NCBI RefSeq assembly: GCF_000429025.1
Contig: NZ_AUBB01000036.1
Coordinates: 18,192 to 82,191, forward strand
From: Actinospineispora spinosispora DSM 44797
Lineage (GTDB): Bacteria; Actinomycetota; Actinomycetes; Mycobacteriales; Pseudonocardiaceae
Reading direction: 5' to 3'
DNA: 64,000 bases
The notes under the pieces are model-generated. The model did not search any database. It saw only the letters and a program-made list of their open reading frames with translations, and was not told the origin of the DNA. Numbering within the stretch: the stretch's first letter is position 1; every line of letters starts with the position of its first letter. Positions 25,230 to 33,072 of the stretch are shown one piece after another. Position numbers and translations under genes: made by a program.

Positions 25230-26104
25230 CCTCCCCGACGAAGAAGACCGCGACGGTGCGCGGCAGCCGGATGGCGTACGTGGAGAGCGGCGACGGCCCG
25301 CCGATCGTGTTCCAGCACGGCAACCCGACGTCGTCGTACCTGTGGCGCAACGTCATGCCGCACCTGGAGGGCCTGGGCAGGCTCATCGCTTGCGACCTGA
25401 TCGGCATGGGTGACTCGGACAAGCTCAGCCCCTCCGGGCCGGACCGCTACACGTTCGCCGAGCACCGCGACCACCTGTTCGAGCTGTGGGACCAGCTGGG
25501 CATCGACCGCGACGTCGTGCTCGTGCTGCACGACTGGGGTTCGGCGCTGGGCTTCCACTGGGCGCACCAGCACCCCGACCGGGTCGCCGGAATCGCCTAC
25601 ACCGAGTCCATCGTCGCGCCGCTGACCTGGGACGACTGGCCAGCCAACGCACGCGGCGTGTTCCAGGGGTTCCGCTCGGACGCCGGCGAGACCATGGTGC
25701 TGGAGAAGAACCTGTTCGTCGAGGCGGTGCTGCCCAACTCGGTCCTGCGCGGCCTGACCGACGAGGAGATGGCCGTGTACCGCGCGCCGTTCGCCGAGCC
25801 GGGTGAGAGCAGACGACCGACGCTGACCTGGCCCAGGCAGATCCCGATCGACGGCGAGCCCTCGGACGTCACCGCGATCGTCGAGGAGTACGGCGAATGG
25901 CTGGCCGGCTCGTCGGTCCCGAAGCTGTTCCTGAACGCCGAGCCGGGCTCGATCCTGACCGGCAGGCCGCGCGAGTTCTGCCGGACGTGGCCGAACCAGC
26001 GCGAGGTCACGATCCGCGGCAGCCACTTCGTGCAGGAGGACAGCCCCGACGAGATCGGCCGCGCGGTGGCCGACTTCGTCCGCACGATCCGCCCCCGACC
26101 CTGA
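25226..26104 (+). CDS. Haloalkane dehalogenase (alpha/beta hydrolase)
   Basis: 292 aa from ATG 25226, with GAGGAG 8-9 nt upstream. Motifs match haloalkane dehalogenases of the DhaA/LinB group. These are HGNPTSSYLWRN with the halide-binding Asn33, the nucleophile Asp103 with Trp104 in LHDWGSALGF, Glu127 in AYTESI as the probable catalytic acid, and His267 in RGSHFVQEDSPDE. The enzyme hydrolyses carbon-halogen bonds to alcohol plus halide in the cytosol. The full catalytic pentad is present, so activity is likely, though the natural substrate of many such proteins is unknown. It is translationally coupled to a MurJ-like flippase, an unexpected partner. Confidence 0.88.
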   Translation: MTSPTKKTATVRGSRMAYVESGDGPPIVFQHGNPTSSYLWRNVMPHLEGLGRLIACDLIGMGDSDKLSPSGPDRYTFAEHRDHLFELWDQLGIDRDVVLVLHDWGSALGFHWAHQHPDRVAGIAYTESIVAPLTWDDWPANARGVFQGFRSDAGETMVLEKNLFVEAVLPNSVLRGLTDEEMAVYRAPFAEPGESRRPTLTWPRQIPIDGEPSDVTAIVEEYGEWLAGSSVPKLFLNAEPGSILTGRPREFCRTWPNQREVTIRGSHFVQEDSPDEIGRAVADFVRTIRPRP

Positions 26105-26216
26105 CCACACACCCGCCGCCCGCCCCGCGCCCGCACCCCTGCCGCGCCGCGCACTCCCACCACACCGCACACTCTCCGCCGCACCGCACACCCCGCCCGG
26201 CCGCACACCCCGCGAC

Positions 26217-26269
26217 GGCACGAATGTGGCTTTAGGGACGTTGAACGTCCCTAAAGCCACATTCGTGCC
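26217..26269. terminator. Perfect 26-bp palindrome, bidirectional terminator
   Basis: GGCACGAATGTGGCTTTAGG and onward (26217-26242) pairs perfectly with 26244-26269 around a single G. It lies between convergent genes. Flanking stretches (26105-26216, C-rich; 26285-26380, G-rich) are themselves imperfectly complementary, so the whole gap could form one very long hairpin. Confidence 0.75.
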
Positions 26270-26380
26270 ACTAGAAGTGGGGCGGGAGTGGCTTAAGTGA
26301 CGAGTGCGGCCGGGTGCGGGGTGCGGCCGGACGGGTGTGGTGGGTGCGCGGCGCGGCGGGTGCGCGGGGCGGGTGGGGTG

Positions 26381-26950
26381 TCAGTAGGTCGCTGGGGTGA
26401 TGATCCAGAGGGCGCGGGTCACGGTGGGGGTCTGGTTGGTCCAGCGGTGGGGGGTTCGGCAGGCGAAGGTGAGGGAGTCGCCGGGGTGCAGGGTGTACTC
26501 GACGTCGGCGAGCCACATGGTGAGGCTGCCGTCCAGGACCAGGACACACTCCTGGTCACCGGGATGGGTGTAGGCGGCGGTCCCGCTGCCCTGACCGGGC
26601 TGCACGACCGTCTCCAACACCTCCAGCCGGTCCGCCCAGCTCGGCGTGACGCGGTAGTCGTCGACGCCGTGGTTGCGCACGACCTGCCGGTCGGCCGCGC
26701 GCACCAGCGCACCGTCCTCGCGGGCGTCGTCGAACAGCGCGCCGACCGACTCGCCGAGCGCCTGCACCACCCGACTCAACGTCGCCACGGTCGGTGAGAC
26801 CTTGCCGGTCTCCAGCCTGCTCAGATATGCGGGGGTGACCCCGGCCCGGTCCGCCAGGTCACGCGCGGACAGCCCCTTGGCCTGCCGCAACGCGCGCAAC
26901 CGCACGCCGACCTGGTCGGTGTCCTCCGAGCCCTGGGTCTCCACACTCAC
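26381..26950 (-). CDS. XRE-family regulator with C-terminal cupin
   Basis: 189 aa from the GTG at the complement of 26948-26950; a second GTG two codons later is possible. The helix-turn-helix (about 12-66) has LSARDLADRAGVTPAYLSRL. The cupin domain (about 110-185) has HPGDQECVLVLDGSLTMWL and HPGDSLTFACRTPHRW. It lies 11 nt downstream of an old-yellow-enzyme gene in the same direction, so it is probably co-transcribed and may control that gene. It resembles the regulator at 21684 in plan but not closely in sequence. The ligand is unknown. Confidence 0.85.
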   Translation of the reverse strand: MSVETQGSEDTDQVGVRLRALRQAKGLSARDLADRAGVTPAYLSRLETGKVSPTVATLSRVVQALGESVGALFDDAREDGALVRAADRQVVRNHGVDDYRVTPSWADRLEVLETVVQPGQGSGTAAYTHPGDQECVLVLDGSLTMWLADVEYTLHPGDSLTFACRTPHRWTNQTPTVTRALWIITPATY

Positions 26951-26961
26951 ACCGTCTCTCG

Positions 26962-28080
26962 TCAGCCCGCCACGCCCGCGAGCACCCGTTCGGCATTGTC
27001 CAGGCTCGCCGAGGGATGCAGGATCCGGTGGTCGAACTTCTCGATCGGACGACCGTCGCGCAGGCGCTGGGGCCAGTCCGGGTTGGCGAGTGCGCCGCTG
27101 GCCAGCGCGACGAGATCGGCGTGTCCGTCGCCGAGGATCTCGGCGGCGCGAGCCGGGTCGTGCATGCCGCCGTTCGCCAGTACCGGCAGGCCGGTGACGG
27201 CGCGGGCGAGCGCGGTGACGCTCAGGTCCGGTTCGATCATGGCGGTCTGCCGCCAGTCGCGGCCCTCGCTGGCGATGTGCAGGTAGTCGGCGCCGGCTTC
27301 GGCGACCGCCGCGAAGTAGACCGCGGCCTCGCCGCGGCCGGTCCAGCGGTGCTCGAAGTCGTTGACCTTCGTCTGGGACAGCCGGACGCCGACCACGAAG
27401 TCCGACGGGACGGCCGCGCGGATCGCGGAGAGGGTCTCGGCGGTGAGCCGGACGCGGTCCGCCGCGGTTCCGCCGTAGCGGTCGGTGCGCAGGTTCGTGT
27501 ACGGGGTGTGGAACTGGTCGAACAGGTAGCCGTTCGCTCCGTGCACCTCGATGCCGTCGAAACCCGCGGCCCGGGCCCGGCGGGCGGCCGCGACGAAACC
27601 GTCGATCACCGCGCCGATGTCCGACGAGGTGATCTCCCGGGGCAGTGGGTACGGGCCGCTGCCGCCGTAGTCGGCCATCTTGGCACCCTTGGGGTGCACC
27701 GCGGACGGCGCCACGGTCTCCGTCAGACACTGCGACAGCGCGCCCCCGTGCATCAGCTGGGCGATGAAGGCGCTGCCCGCCGCGTGCACCCGGTCGGCCG
27801 CCAGCGCCCACCCGGCCTGCTGCTCGTCGGTCACGAGGCCGGGTTGGTGCTGGTAGGAGCGGGAGAACAGGGAGTCGGTGAAGACGCCCTCGGTGATCAC
27901 GGCGGCGAACCCGCCTTCGGCGAACCGCGCGTAGTACGCGGCCATCTGCTCGGTGGGGATTCCCTCGGCGCCGGCGCTCACCCGGGACATGGGTGCCACC
28001 ACGGCGCGGTTGCGCAGCGCCAGCGGACCGAGGGATGCTGGACTCAGCACTGGATGTGTTGTCTTATAAGACATGTTCAT
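26962..28080 (-). CDS. Old yellow enzyme-family NADH:flavin oxidoreductase
   Basis: 372 aa from the ATG at 28078-28080; a second ATG two codons in is equally possible. FMN-barrel motifs: PMSRVSA near the N-terminus, IAQLMHGG (about 115), the active-site and ring-contact block GIEVHGANGYLFDQF, TNLRTDRYGG, and the C-terminal phosphate-binding part VLANGGMHDP with DLVALASGALANPDW. Such enzymes reduce activated C=C bonds of enones or dienoyl-CoA-like compounds. The start codon overlaps a 14-bp perfect palindrome. It is followed closely by an XRE-cupin regulator. Substrate unknown. Confidence 0.87.
   Translation of the reverse strand: MNMSYKTTHPVLSPASLGPLALRNRAVVAPMSRVSAGAEGIPTEQMAAYYARFAEGGFAAVITEGVFTDSLFSRSYQHQPGLVTDEQQAGWALAADRVHAAGSAFIAQLMHGGALSQCLTETVAPSAVHPKGAKMADYGGSGPYPLPREITSSDIGAVIDGFVAAARRARAAGFDGIEVHGANGYLFDQFHTPYTNLRTDRYGGTAADRVRLTAETLSAIRAAVPSDFVVGVRLSQTKVNDFEHRWTGRGEAAVYFAAVAEAGADYLHIASEGRDWRQTAMIEPDLSVTALARAVTGLPVLANGGMHDPARAAEILGDGHADLVALASGALANPDWPQRLRDGRPIEKFDHRILHPSASLDNAERVLAGVAG
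28060..28073. promoter_or_regulatory. 14-bp perfect palindrome at the oxidoreductase start
   Basis: TGTCTTATAAGACA lies across codons 2-7 of the gene. It is A/T-rich in a GC-rich genome, which makes chance less likely. It may be an operator for the downstream XRE-cupin protein. Confidence 0.35.
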
Positions 28081-28129
28081 TTGCCCGATAGTACAAGCAT
28101 GTGGGCATTGGTCCAGGCGATGTGAGCCA

Positions 28130-28612
28130 CTACTCGCCGGGCGCGAAGCACCGGCGATGCAGCTCGCGCATCGTCGATACCAACTCCTCGACCGGTCCAC
28201 TGGTAGGCACGTCCGGCGCGACCTCGTTGATCGACAACGTCCTGACCGGCGGCAACGGCACGCCCCACTCGGTCAGCCAGCCGGCCAGCTGCGCCGAGGA
28301 GTGGACGTAGACGATGCGTCCCAAACCCACCCAGGCATGCGCGGCGGAACACATCGGGCAGTGTTCGCCCGACGTGACCACGGTGGCGGTCCGACGCTCG
28401 TCCGGCGGGAGGTTCTCGGCGGCCCACCTGGCGAGGGCGAACTCGGGGTGCCGAGTGGAGTCGCCATCGGCGATGCGGTTGCGGTCCTCGGCGACGGCGA
28501 CCCCCTCGGCGTTGACCAGCACCGAACCGAACGGCTGGTCACCGGCTTCGAGTGCCTCGGTCGCCAGCTCGACACAGCGCCGCACGTGGGGCGCCAGTTC
28601 CTCCTCGATCAT
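28130..28612 (-). CDS. Nucleoside/guanine deaminase-like zinc enzyme
   Basis: 160 aa, start MIEEELAP at the complement of 28610-28612, chosen because GAGG lies 9 nt upstream; an ATG three codons earlier has no room for a ribosome site. The zinc motifs of the cytidine deaminase fold are present: HPEFALARW, where the usual His-Ala-Glu is His-Pro-Glu, and CPMCSAA (the two Cys ligands). DQPFGSVLVN is the typical N-terminal strand. Related proteins are guanine deaminases, tRNA adenosine deaminases or cytosine deaminases; the exact base cannot be fixed. It is downstream of a DoxX-like gene, 46 nt away. Confidence 0.78.
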   Translation of the reverse strand: MIEEELAPHVRRCVELATEALEAGDQPFGSVLVNAEGVAVAEDRNRIADGDSTRHPEFALARWAAENLPPDERRTATVVTSGEHCPMCSAAHAWVGLGRIVYVHSSAQLAGWLTEWGVPLPPVRTLSINEVAPDVPTSGPVEELVSTMRELHRRCFAPGE

Positions 28613-28658
28613 GACGGCCATCCTCGCGCTCCGTGCCACGATCGACCATGAGACTCGC

Positions 28659-29141
28659 TCACACCTCGACAGGGGTGATCTCCCGACGGGCGCGCCCCGG
28701 CGTGCACCAGGCGATCGCCGAGGTCGCGGCGACGAACACGACCTGCATCAGGGTGCGTGGCAGCAGTGCATCCTCCGGTGCGGTGAGCACACCGGCGACC
28801 GCGGCGTAGACGTTCGCCGGGAACATCACGATCAGCAGCACGGTGAGGCAGCCCGCCGCGAGCCGCGCGGTCGCGGGGAGCAGTACCCCGATCGCGCCGG
28901 CCAGCTCCAGCACGCCGGTGACGGTCACCAGCAGACCGGGCGCGGGCAGTACCGGTGGGACCATCGCGATCATCTGCTCGCGCAGTCCGATGAAGTGGGC
29001 ACCGCCGGTGAGCAGGAACATCACCGCCACGCCCGCACGCAACGGCACGGTCCACGGCCGCAGCCTCCGCACCCCCGCAGCCGCAGCCGAGGCAAGAACA
29101 AGAGTGACGACGACAAGGGCGATGAGCGGCTCCATGGTCAT
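28659..29141 (-). CDS. DoxX-like small integral membrane protein
   Basis: 160 aa, start MTMEP at the complement of 29139-29141. Four hydrophobic segments are seen, with the DoxX-family pattern GVAVMFLLTGGAHFIG in the second and LELAGAIGVLLPATARLA in the third. The family includes terminal-oxidase-associated and thiosulfate-related proteins, but most have no assigned role. Two small inverted repeats (29155-29167 and 29176-29192) lie just upstream and may bind a TetR-type repressor. It is probably co-transcribed with the deaminase gene downstream. Confidence 0.78.
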   Translation of the reverse strand: MTMEPLIALVVVTLVLASAAAAGVRRLRPWTVPLRAGVAVMFLLTGGAHFIGLREQMIAMVPPVLPAPGLLVTVTGVLELAGAIGVLLPATARLAAGCLTVLLIVMFPANVYAAVAGVLTAPEDALLPRTLMQVVFVAATSAIAWCTPGRARREITPVEV

Positions 29142-29154
29142 TCTCCAGGTATCA

Positions 29155-29192
29155 GTAACACCGTTACGAGTACATGGATAGTACAGCTATCC
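29155..29192 (-). promoter_or_regulatory. Two short inverted repeats upstream of the DoxX-like gene
   Basis: GTAAC-ACC-GTTAC (29155-29167) and GGATAG-TACAG-CTATCC (29176-29192) are perfect inverted repeats 14 nt or more upstream of the start codon, in the expected promoter region. They look like repressor operators; no regulator gene is adjacent. Confidence 0.4.
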
Positions 29193-29220
29193 ACCCGCAC
29201 CGCAAACCCCTCCCCGGGAC

Positions 29221-29403
29221 TGTGCACTCTCCCTACGTGCAACCCCGTACCCGGCTCCAAGGCATCTCGGCTTCGCCGTCGACTCGTGAGTGGCAAGGGC
29301 GCCGATAGGCGCCCGGAACACTCACGACGAAAAGCGTGTCGTGAGTGCTCCGAGCGCCTACGCCTTCGGCGCCGCTTCGCGGTAGACACCCTTGCCACTC
29401 ACG
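29221..29403 (-). repeat. Compound inverted repeat (CGTGAGTG family), copy 2
   Basis: Outer arms CGTGAGTGGCAAGGG (29285-29299) and CCCTTGCCACTCACG (29389-29403) pair, and inner arms around 29314-29326 and 29340-29352 pair. The linker is the reverse complement of that in copy 1. The block 29358-29387 (TACGCCTTCGGCGCC) matches copies 3 and 4. A tail at 29221-29284 matches copy 4. The P450 stop codon is the TGA in the outer arm. Confidence 0.8.
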
Positions 29404-30664
29404 ACGGTGGGGTCCAGGTTGCTGGGAGGGTCATTACTCCGTTCATGAAGTTGGAGAGCATCAGGTCTCTGTCGCCGACCTGCAGGTTCTTCATTCGGGT
29501 GTAGATCTCCCACATCTCGGACTTCAGCATCTGCTTGCCGAGCATGTTGCCCAGGCAGTAGTGCGGTCCGCCGCCACCGAACGCCTGGTGCGGGTTCTTC
29601 TTCCACGGGCGCGTGACGTCGAAGGTGTCCGGGTTCTCGAAGACCTCACCGTCCCGGTTGCCGGAGATGTACCAGAGGACGACCTTGTCGCCCGCTTTGA
29701 TCGTCTTCCCGCCGAGCTCGTAGTCCCGGGTCGCGGTGCGCCGGAAGTGCATGAGCGGCGGTTCCATCCGCAACGCTTCGTTGACCGCATCCTCGGACCG
29801 CGCGTCGAAGTCCTCGAACACGTACTCCAGCTGGTCGGGGTGCTGGGCGAACAGTGCGATCAGGTGCGCCATGGAGTGGCGGGTCGTGTCGTTGGCCGCG
29901 CCGGCGAGCAGCGCGAAGAACACGCCGACCTCCTCGACGGTCATCTTCTGACCCTCGTACTGCGCCTGCGACACCCAGGTCATCAGGTCGTCGCCGGGCT
30001 TCTCGCGCCGCTGCTTGGCCAGCCGCAGCGCCAGCTCACCGAGCCGAGAGGAGGCGTCGGCGAAGACCTGCAGCGGCGAGCCGATGTGCGCGTACTCCGG
30101 GTCGGCCCAGGCGCCCATCTGCTCGGCGAGATCCATCGTGTGCTGGACCTCCTCGCGCTCGGTGATCCCGAAGAACGACGCGAAGACCCGGCCGGGGACC
30201 TCCTTGGTGATCAGTTCGCACAGGTCGCCCTCGCCGAGCGGCGCGACCTCGTCGATGATCCGCCGCACGGTCGCCTTGGTGTCATCCTCCATCTTCTTGA
30301 TGTGCTTCGGGGTGAACGCGGCGCTCACGATCCCGCGCATCTGTGGGTGCCTCGGGGCGTCGGTGACGATGAACGAGAGCATGGTCTCCAGCTGCGGGAA
30401 GTCGTCCATGAAGACGCCGTCCGCCGAGCTGAACACCTCGGGGTTACGCGAGATCTCCTTGATGTGCGCGTGCTTGACGATCGACCAGTAGCCCTTGGCG
30501 TTGTCCAGGTTCGGGTCGAGCGCCTCGGGAGGACTGTGCCAGCTGACCGGCTCGTTCTCCCGCAGCCACGTGAACGTGTCGTGGTGGACCTGGCGCGGTT
30601 CACCCCAGAACTTCATCGTGCTGAGGTTGAACTCCGCCGTCTCCGGCGTCTGCTCGATGGTCAT
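29399..30664 (-). CDS. Cytochrome P450 of the CYP124/125/142-like group
   Basis: 421 aa, start MTIEQTPET at the complement of 30662-30664. The I-helix motif LLAGAANDTTR, the ExxR motif within ALRMEPPLMHFRRTA, and the heme-binding loop AFGGGGPHYCLGNMLG with the Cys ligand at about residue 370 are all present. Features such as EISRNPEVFSS, the WADPEYAHIG segment and the overall layout recall bacterial CYP125/CYP124 enzymes that oxidise sterol or branched-chain termini. Subfamily assignment is tentative. It faces an NTF2-like gene divergently and opens the catabolic island. No ferredoxin gene is adjacent. Confidence 0.9.
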   Translation of the reverse strand: MTIEQTPETAEFNLSTMKFWGEPRQVHHDTFTWLRENEPVSWHSPPEALDPNLDNAKGYWSIVKHAHIKEISRNPEVFSSADGVFMDDFPQLETMLSFIVTDAPRHPQMRGIVSAAFTPKHIKKMEDDTKATVRRIIDEVAPLGEGDLCELITKEVPGRVFASFFGITEREEVQHTMDLAEQMGAWADPEYAHIGSPLQVFADASSRLGELALRLAKQRREKPGDDLMTWVSQAQYEGQKMTVEEVGVFFALLAGAANDTTRHSMAHLIALFAQHPDQLEYVFEDFDARSEDAVNEALRMEPPLMHFRRTATRDYELGGKTIKAGDKVVLWYISGNRDGEVFENPDTFDVTRPWKKNPHQAFGGGGPHYCLGNMLGKQMLKSEMWEIYTRMKNLQVGDRDLMLSNFMNGVMTLPATWTPPS

Positions 30665-30805
30665 GACTTCCCTCCTTGGAACTCGCTCGGCAGGACGGTA
30701 GGCCGCTGTGACCTGCCCCACGACCCCCGCGAGTGGCAATTTCTGCCCCCTTCGGATGCGGAGCCCGGCATCCAGGCCGGTCCGGCGGTAGGCTGAGGCC
30801 GAATT

Positions 30806-30824
30806 AAGTCTAATACTCATTAAT
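30806..30824. promoter_or_regulatory. Weak match to the 19-bp shared motif in the P450/NTF2 promoter region
   Basis: GTCTAATACTCATTAATTG resembles the reverse complement of the shared motif (GTCTAG-N6-ATANTCG) but differs at several places. It also lies inside an AATTAA...TTAATT inverted repeat (30802-30825). It is 20 nt upstream of ATG 30845 and could overlap a promoter. Confidence 0.25.
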
Positions 30825-30844
30825 TGAGGACACGAGGAGATGTC

Positions 30845-31282
30845 ATGACCACATCGCTGTCCCAGACGTTGGCGCTGTACCCGTCGCGCTACTTCGCGGC
30901 ATGGAACGGCCACCAGCTCGACGGCACGGACGGGCTGCTCGCACCTCGCTTCAGCTGGACCGACCCGTCACTGCCCGCCGAGCTGACCGACCTCGAGGGC
31001 GCGCACGGCTTCTTCCAGATGTCCTGGGCGGCGTTCCCGGACATCCGCTTCACCGCACTCGGCGAGCCACTGCTGGACGAGGCGAACCGCAGGGTCGCGG
31101 CCGAGTGGCGCATGACCGGCACCCACACCGGAGCTGAGTTCCCGCCCGGTGCACCGGCCAGCGGCAAGTCGTTCGACGTGCTCGGCACGGACATCTTCAC
31201 CGTCGACGACGAGGGGCGGGCCGGCGCGATCCGTGCCTACTACGACGCCGCCACCCTGGCCCGCCAGCTCGGCCTCGCCTGA
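30845..31282 (+). CDS. SnoaL/NTF2-like small protein
   Basis: 145 aa from ATG 30845 with GAGGAGA about 5 nt upstream. The fold features are clear: an N-terminal helix with RYFAAWNGHQLDGTDGLLAPRFSWTDP, a second helix (GAHGFFQMSWAAFPDIRF), and strands ending in FDVLGTDIFTVDDEGRAGAIRAYYD. SnoaL-like proteins include polyketide cyclases, epoxide hydrolases and steroid isomerases. In a CoA-catabolic island an isomerase or hydrolase role is plausible, but no catalytic residue set is diagnostic. It is divergent from the P450 and convergent with a MarR gene 1 nt away. Confidence 0.78.
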   Translation: MTTSLSQTLALYPSRYFAAWNGHQLDGTDGLLAPRFSWTDPSLPAELTDLEGAHGFFQMSWAAFPDIRFTALGEPLLDEANRRVAAEWRMTGTHTGAEFPPGAPASGKSFDVLGTDIFTVDDEGRAGAIRAYYDAATLARQLGLA

Positions 31283-31283
31283 C

Positions 31284-31823
31284 TCACCGGTCGCCGATCC
31301 TCTCCCGCACCTCACGCACCACCTCGGTCAGCGTGATCGCCAGCCGGTCGCTCACCTCGGGCAGCCCGTAACCAGCCTGAGCCAGGGTCCGGTTGGCGTC
31401 CGCGAGCGCCGCCACCCCCTCCCCGGTCAACGTCGCGAGCACGGTCCGTCGATCGGTCGGGTGCGGCGCACGGGTCACCAGCGCTCGCTTCTCCAGCTTG
31501 TCCGCGACCAGGCTGATCGTCGTGGGATGCAGCATGAGCCGTCTGCTCAGCTGCCCCATCGGCAGCGTGTGGTCACCGGCGATCCTGAGCGTGCACAGGA
31601 TCAGGTACGCGGTGCGGGTCAGGTCGTGCTCGCGCAGCGCACGATCCAGCTCGGCCCCGACGACCTGGTGCAACCGCATGACGGCGGCCATCGCCGCGAA
31701 GTGGTCGGGCTCCGGCTCGCCCGCGTCCGCCCAGCGACGACGCGACCATTCGATCGAGTCACGCCGGGGCGCGACATCTCCTCCGGCGTCCGAAGATGGC
31801 TCCGAAGGCTGCTTTCTCGACAC
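31284..31823 (-). CDS. MarR-family transcriptional regulator (paralogue of the one at 48340)
   Basis: 179 aa from the GTG at the complement of 31821-31823. A disordered N-terminal ~35 residues precedes a winged-helix domain with MGQLSRRLMLHPTTISLVADKLEKRALV and PTDRRTVLATLT, the wing motif of MarR. It shares long identical stretches with the MarR protein at 48340 (HFAAM, HPTT, PHPTDRRTVLATLT), so the two are paralogues. It is divergent from an acyl-CoA dehydrogenase gene, with an inverted repeat between. It likely represses this island and responds to an acyl-CoA or aromatic acid (inference). Confidence 0.88.
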   Translation of the reverse strand: MSRKQPSEPSSDAGGDVAPRRDSIEWSRRRWADAGEPEPDHFAAMAAVMRLHQVVGAELDRALREHDLTRTAYLILCTLRIAGDHTLPMGQLSRRLMLHPTTISLVADKLEKRALVTRAPHPTDRRTVLATLTGEGVAALADANRTLAQAGYGLPEVSDRLAITLTEVVREVRERIGDR

Positions 31824-31834
31824 CCGAAGTACTC

Positions 31835-31862
31835 TAGTCTAAAATTATTTGGTGCGAGACTA
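31835..31862. promoter_or_regulatory. Inverted repeat between the MarR gene and acyl-CoA dehydrogenase gene
   Basis: TAGTCT (31835-31840) and AGACTA (31857-31862) form an inverted repeat with a 16-nt A/T-rich spacer. The position between divergent starts fits a MarR operator. It shares only the TAGTCT core with the 19-bp motif found elsewhere in the window. Confidence 0.4.
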
Positions 31863-31893
31863 AACGCGCCACGTCATGAAGGTCGGTACCACC

Positions 31894-33060
31894 ATGGATT
31901 TCGAGGAGAACGAGGACCACCGGGCTATCCGGCACGCCGTACGGGACGTCTGCTCGCAGTTCGACGACGACTACTGGATGCGTCTGGAGGCCGAGCACGA
32001 GTTCCCCTGGGAGTTCTACGACGCGATGGCCAAGGGCGGCTGGATCGGCATCGCGATTCCCGAGGAGTACGGCGGCGGCGGGCAGGGCATCACCGAGGCC
32101 TCGATCGTCCTGGAGGAGGTCGCCGCATCCGGCGCCTGCATGAACGGCGCGAGCTCGATCCACCTGTCGATCTTCGGCATGCACCCGGTCGTGCTGCACG
32201 GCAGCGAGGACATCAAGCAGCGCCACCTCACCAGGGTCGCCTCCGGTGACCTGCACGTCGCGTTCGGCGTGACCGAGCCGGACGCCGGGCTGGACACCAC
32301 GTCGATCAGTACTCGCGCCGTGAAGGACGGTGACGACTACGTGGTGCACGGCCGGAAGGTCTGGACGTCCAAGGCCCTCGAGTCGGAGCGTGTGCTGCTG
32401 CTGACCCGCACCACACCCAAGGCCGAGTGTGCGAAGCCGACCGACGGCATGACGCTGTTCGTGGCGAAGCTGAAGGACCCGGCCGTCCACATCAACGCCA
32501 TCCCGAAGCTCGGGCGCAACGCCGTGGCGTCCTGCGAGGTGCTCTACGACGGGCTGCGGGTCGAGGGCAGGGACCGGGTCGGCGAGGAGGGCAAGGGCTT
32601 CCGCTACCTGCTCGACGGGCTGAACGCCGAGCGCGTCCTGATCGCGTCCGAGGCGCTCGGCACCGGCCGGGCCGCGCTGCGCCGCGCGGTCACCTACGCG
32701 AACGAGCGGGTGGTGTTCGGCCGGCCGATCGGCAAGAACCAGGGCATCGCGTTCCCGCTCGCCGACGCGCACGCGCGTCTGCGCGCCGCCGAGCTGATGA
32801 TCCGCGAGGCCTCCTGGCGGCTCGACCGGCGACTGCCGGCGGGCGAGCAGGCGAACTCGGCGAAGTACCTGGCGGCCGACGCCGCGTTCCAGGCCGCCGA
32901 CGCGGCGGTGCAGACGCACGGCGGTTTCGGCTACGCCTCGGAGTACCACGTCGAACGGTACTTCCGGGAGGCCCGGCTGCTGCGCCTCGCGCCGCTGCCG
33001 CAGGAGATGGTCCTCAACTACCTGGCCGAACACGTCCTCGGTCTGCCCAAGTCCTACTAG
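31894..33060 (+). CDS. Acyl-CoA dehydrogenase
   Basis: 388 aa from ATG 31894 (MDFEENEDH); an in-frame ATG at 31876 adds six residues but lacks a ribosome site. Family blocks: IPEEYGGGGQGITEASIVLEE, AFGVTEPDAGLDTTSI (FAD/substrate region), GRKVWTS, and the C-terminal VFGRPIGKNQGIAFPLAD and TDGGFGY-type motif seen as QTHGGFGYASEYHVERYFRE. It oxidises an acyl-CoA at alpha-beta. It leads a tight operon with a CaiB-type CoA transferase (12-nt gap) and an AtuA-like protein (4-nt overlap). Substrate may be branched or terpenoid. Confidence 0.88.
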   Translation: MDFEENEDHRAIRHAVRDVCSQFDDDYWMRLEAEHEFPWEFYDAMAKGGWIGIAIPEEYGGGGQGITEASIVLEEVAASGACMNGASSIHLSIFGMHPVVLHGSEDIKQRHLTRVASGDLHVAFGVTEPDAGLDTTSISTRAVKDGDDYVVHGRKVWTSKALESERVLLLTRTTPKAECAKPTDGMTLFVAKLKDPAVHINAIPKLGRNAVASCEVLYDGLRVEGRDRVGEEGKGFRYLLDGLNAERVLIASEALGTGRAALRRAVTYANERVVFGRPIGKNQGIAFPLADAHARLRAAELMIREASWRLDRRLPAGEQANSAKYLAADAAFQAADAAVQTHGGFGYASEYHVERYFREARLLRLAPLPQEMVLNYLAEHVLGLPKSY

Positions 33061-33072
33061 GAGACACCGCAG

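Noticed and set aside
26951..27811. Possible large fusion upstream of the second XRE-cupin gene
   Set aside because: The open frame runs antisense-free inside the oxidoreductase gene on the same strand but in another frame, with Arg/Pro/Gly-rich nonsense sequence. The helix-turn-helix starts right after GTG 26950.
29345..30796. Long + strand open frame opposite the P450
   Set aside because: It is a codon-bias shadow of the P450. The translated sequence has no domain and is His/Arg/Val-rich in the way typical of GC-rich antisense frames.
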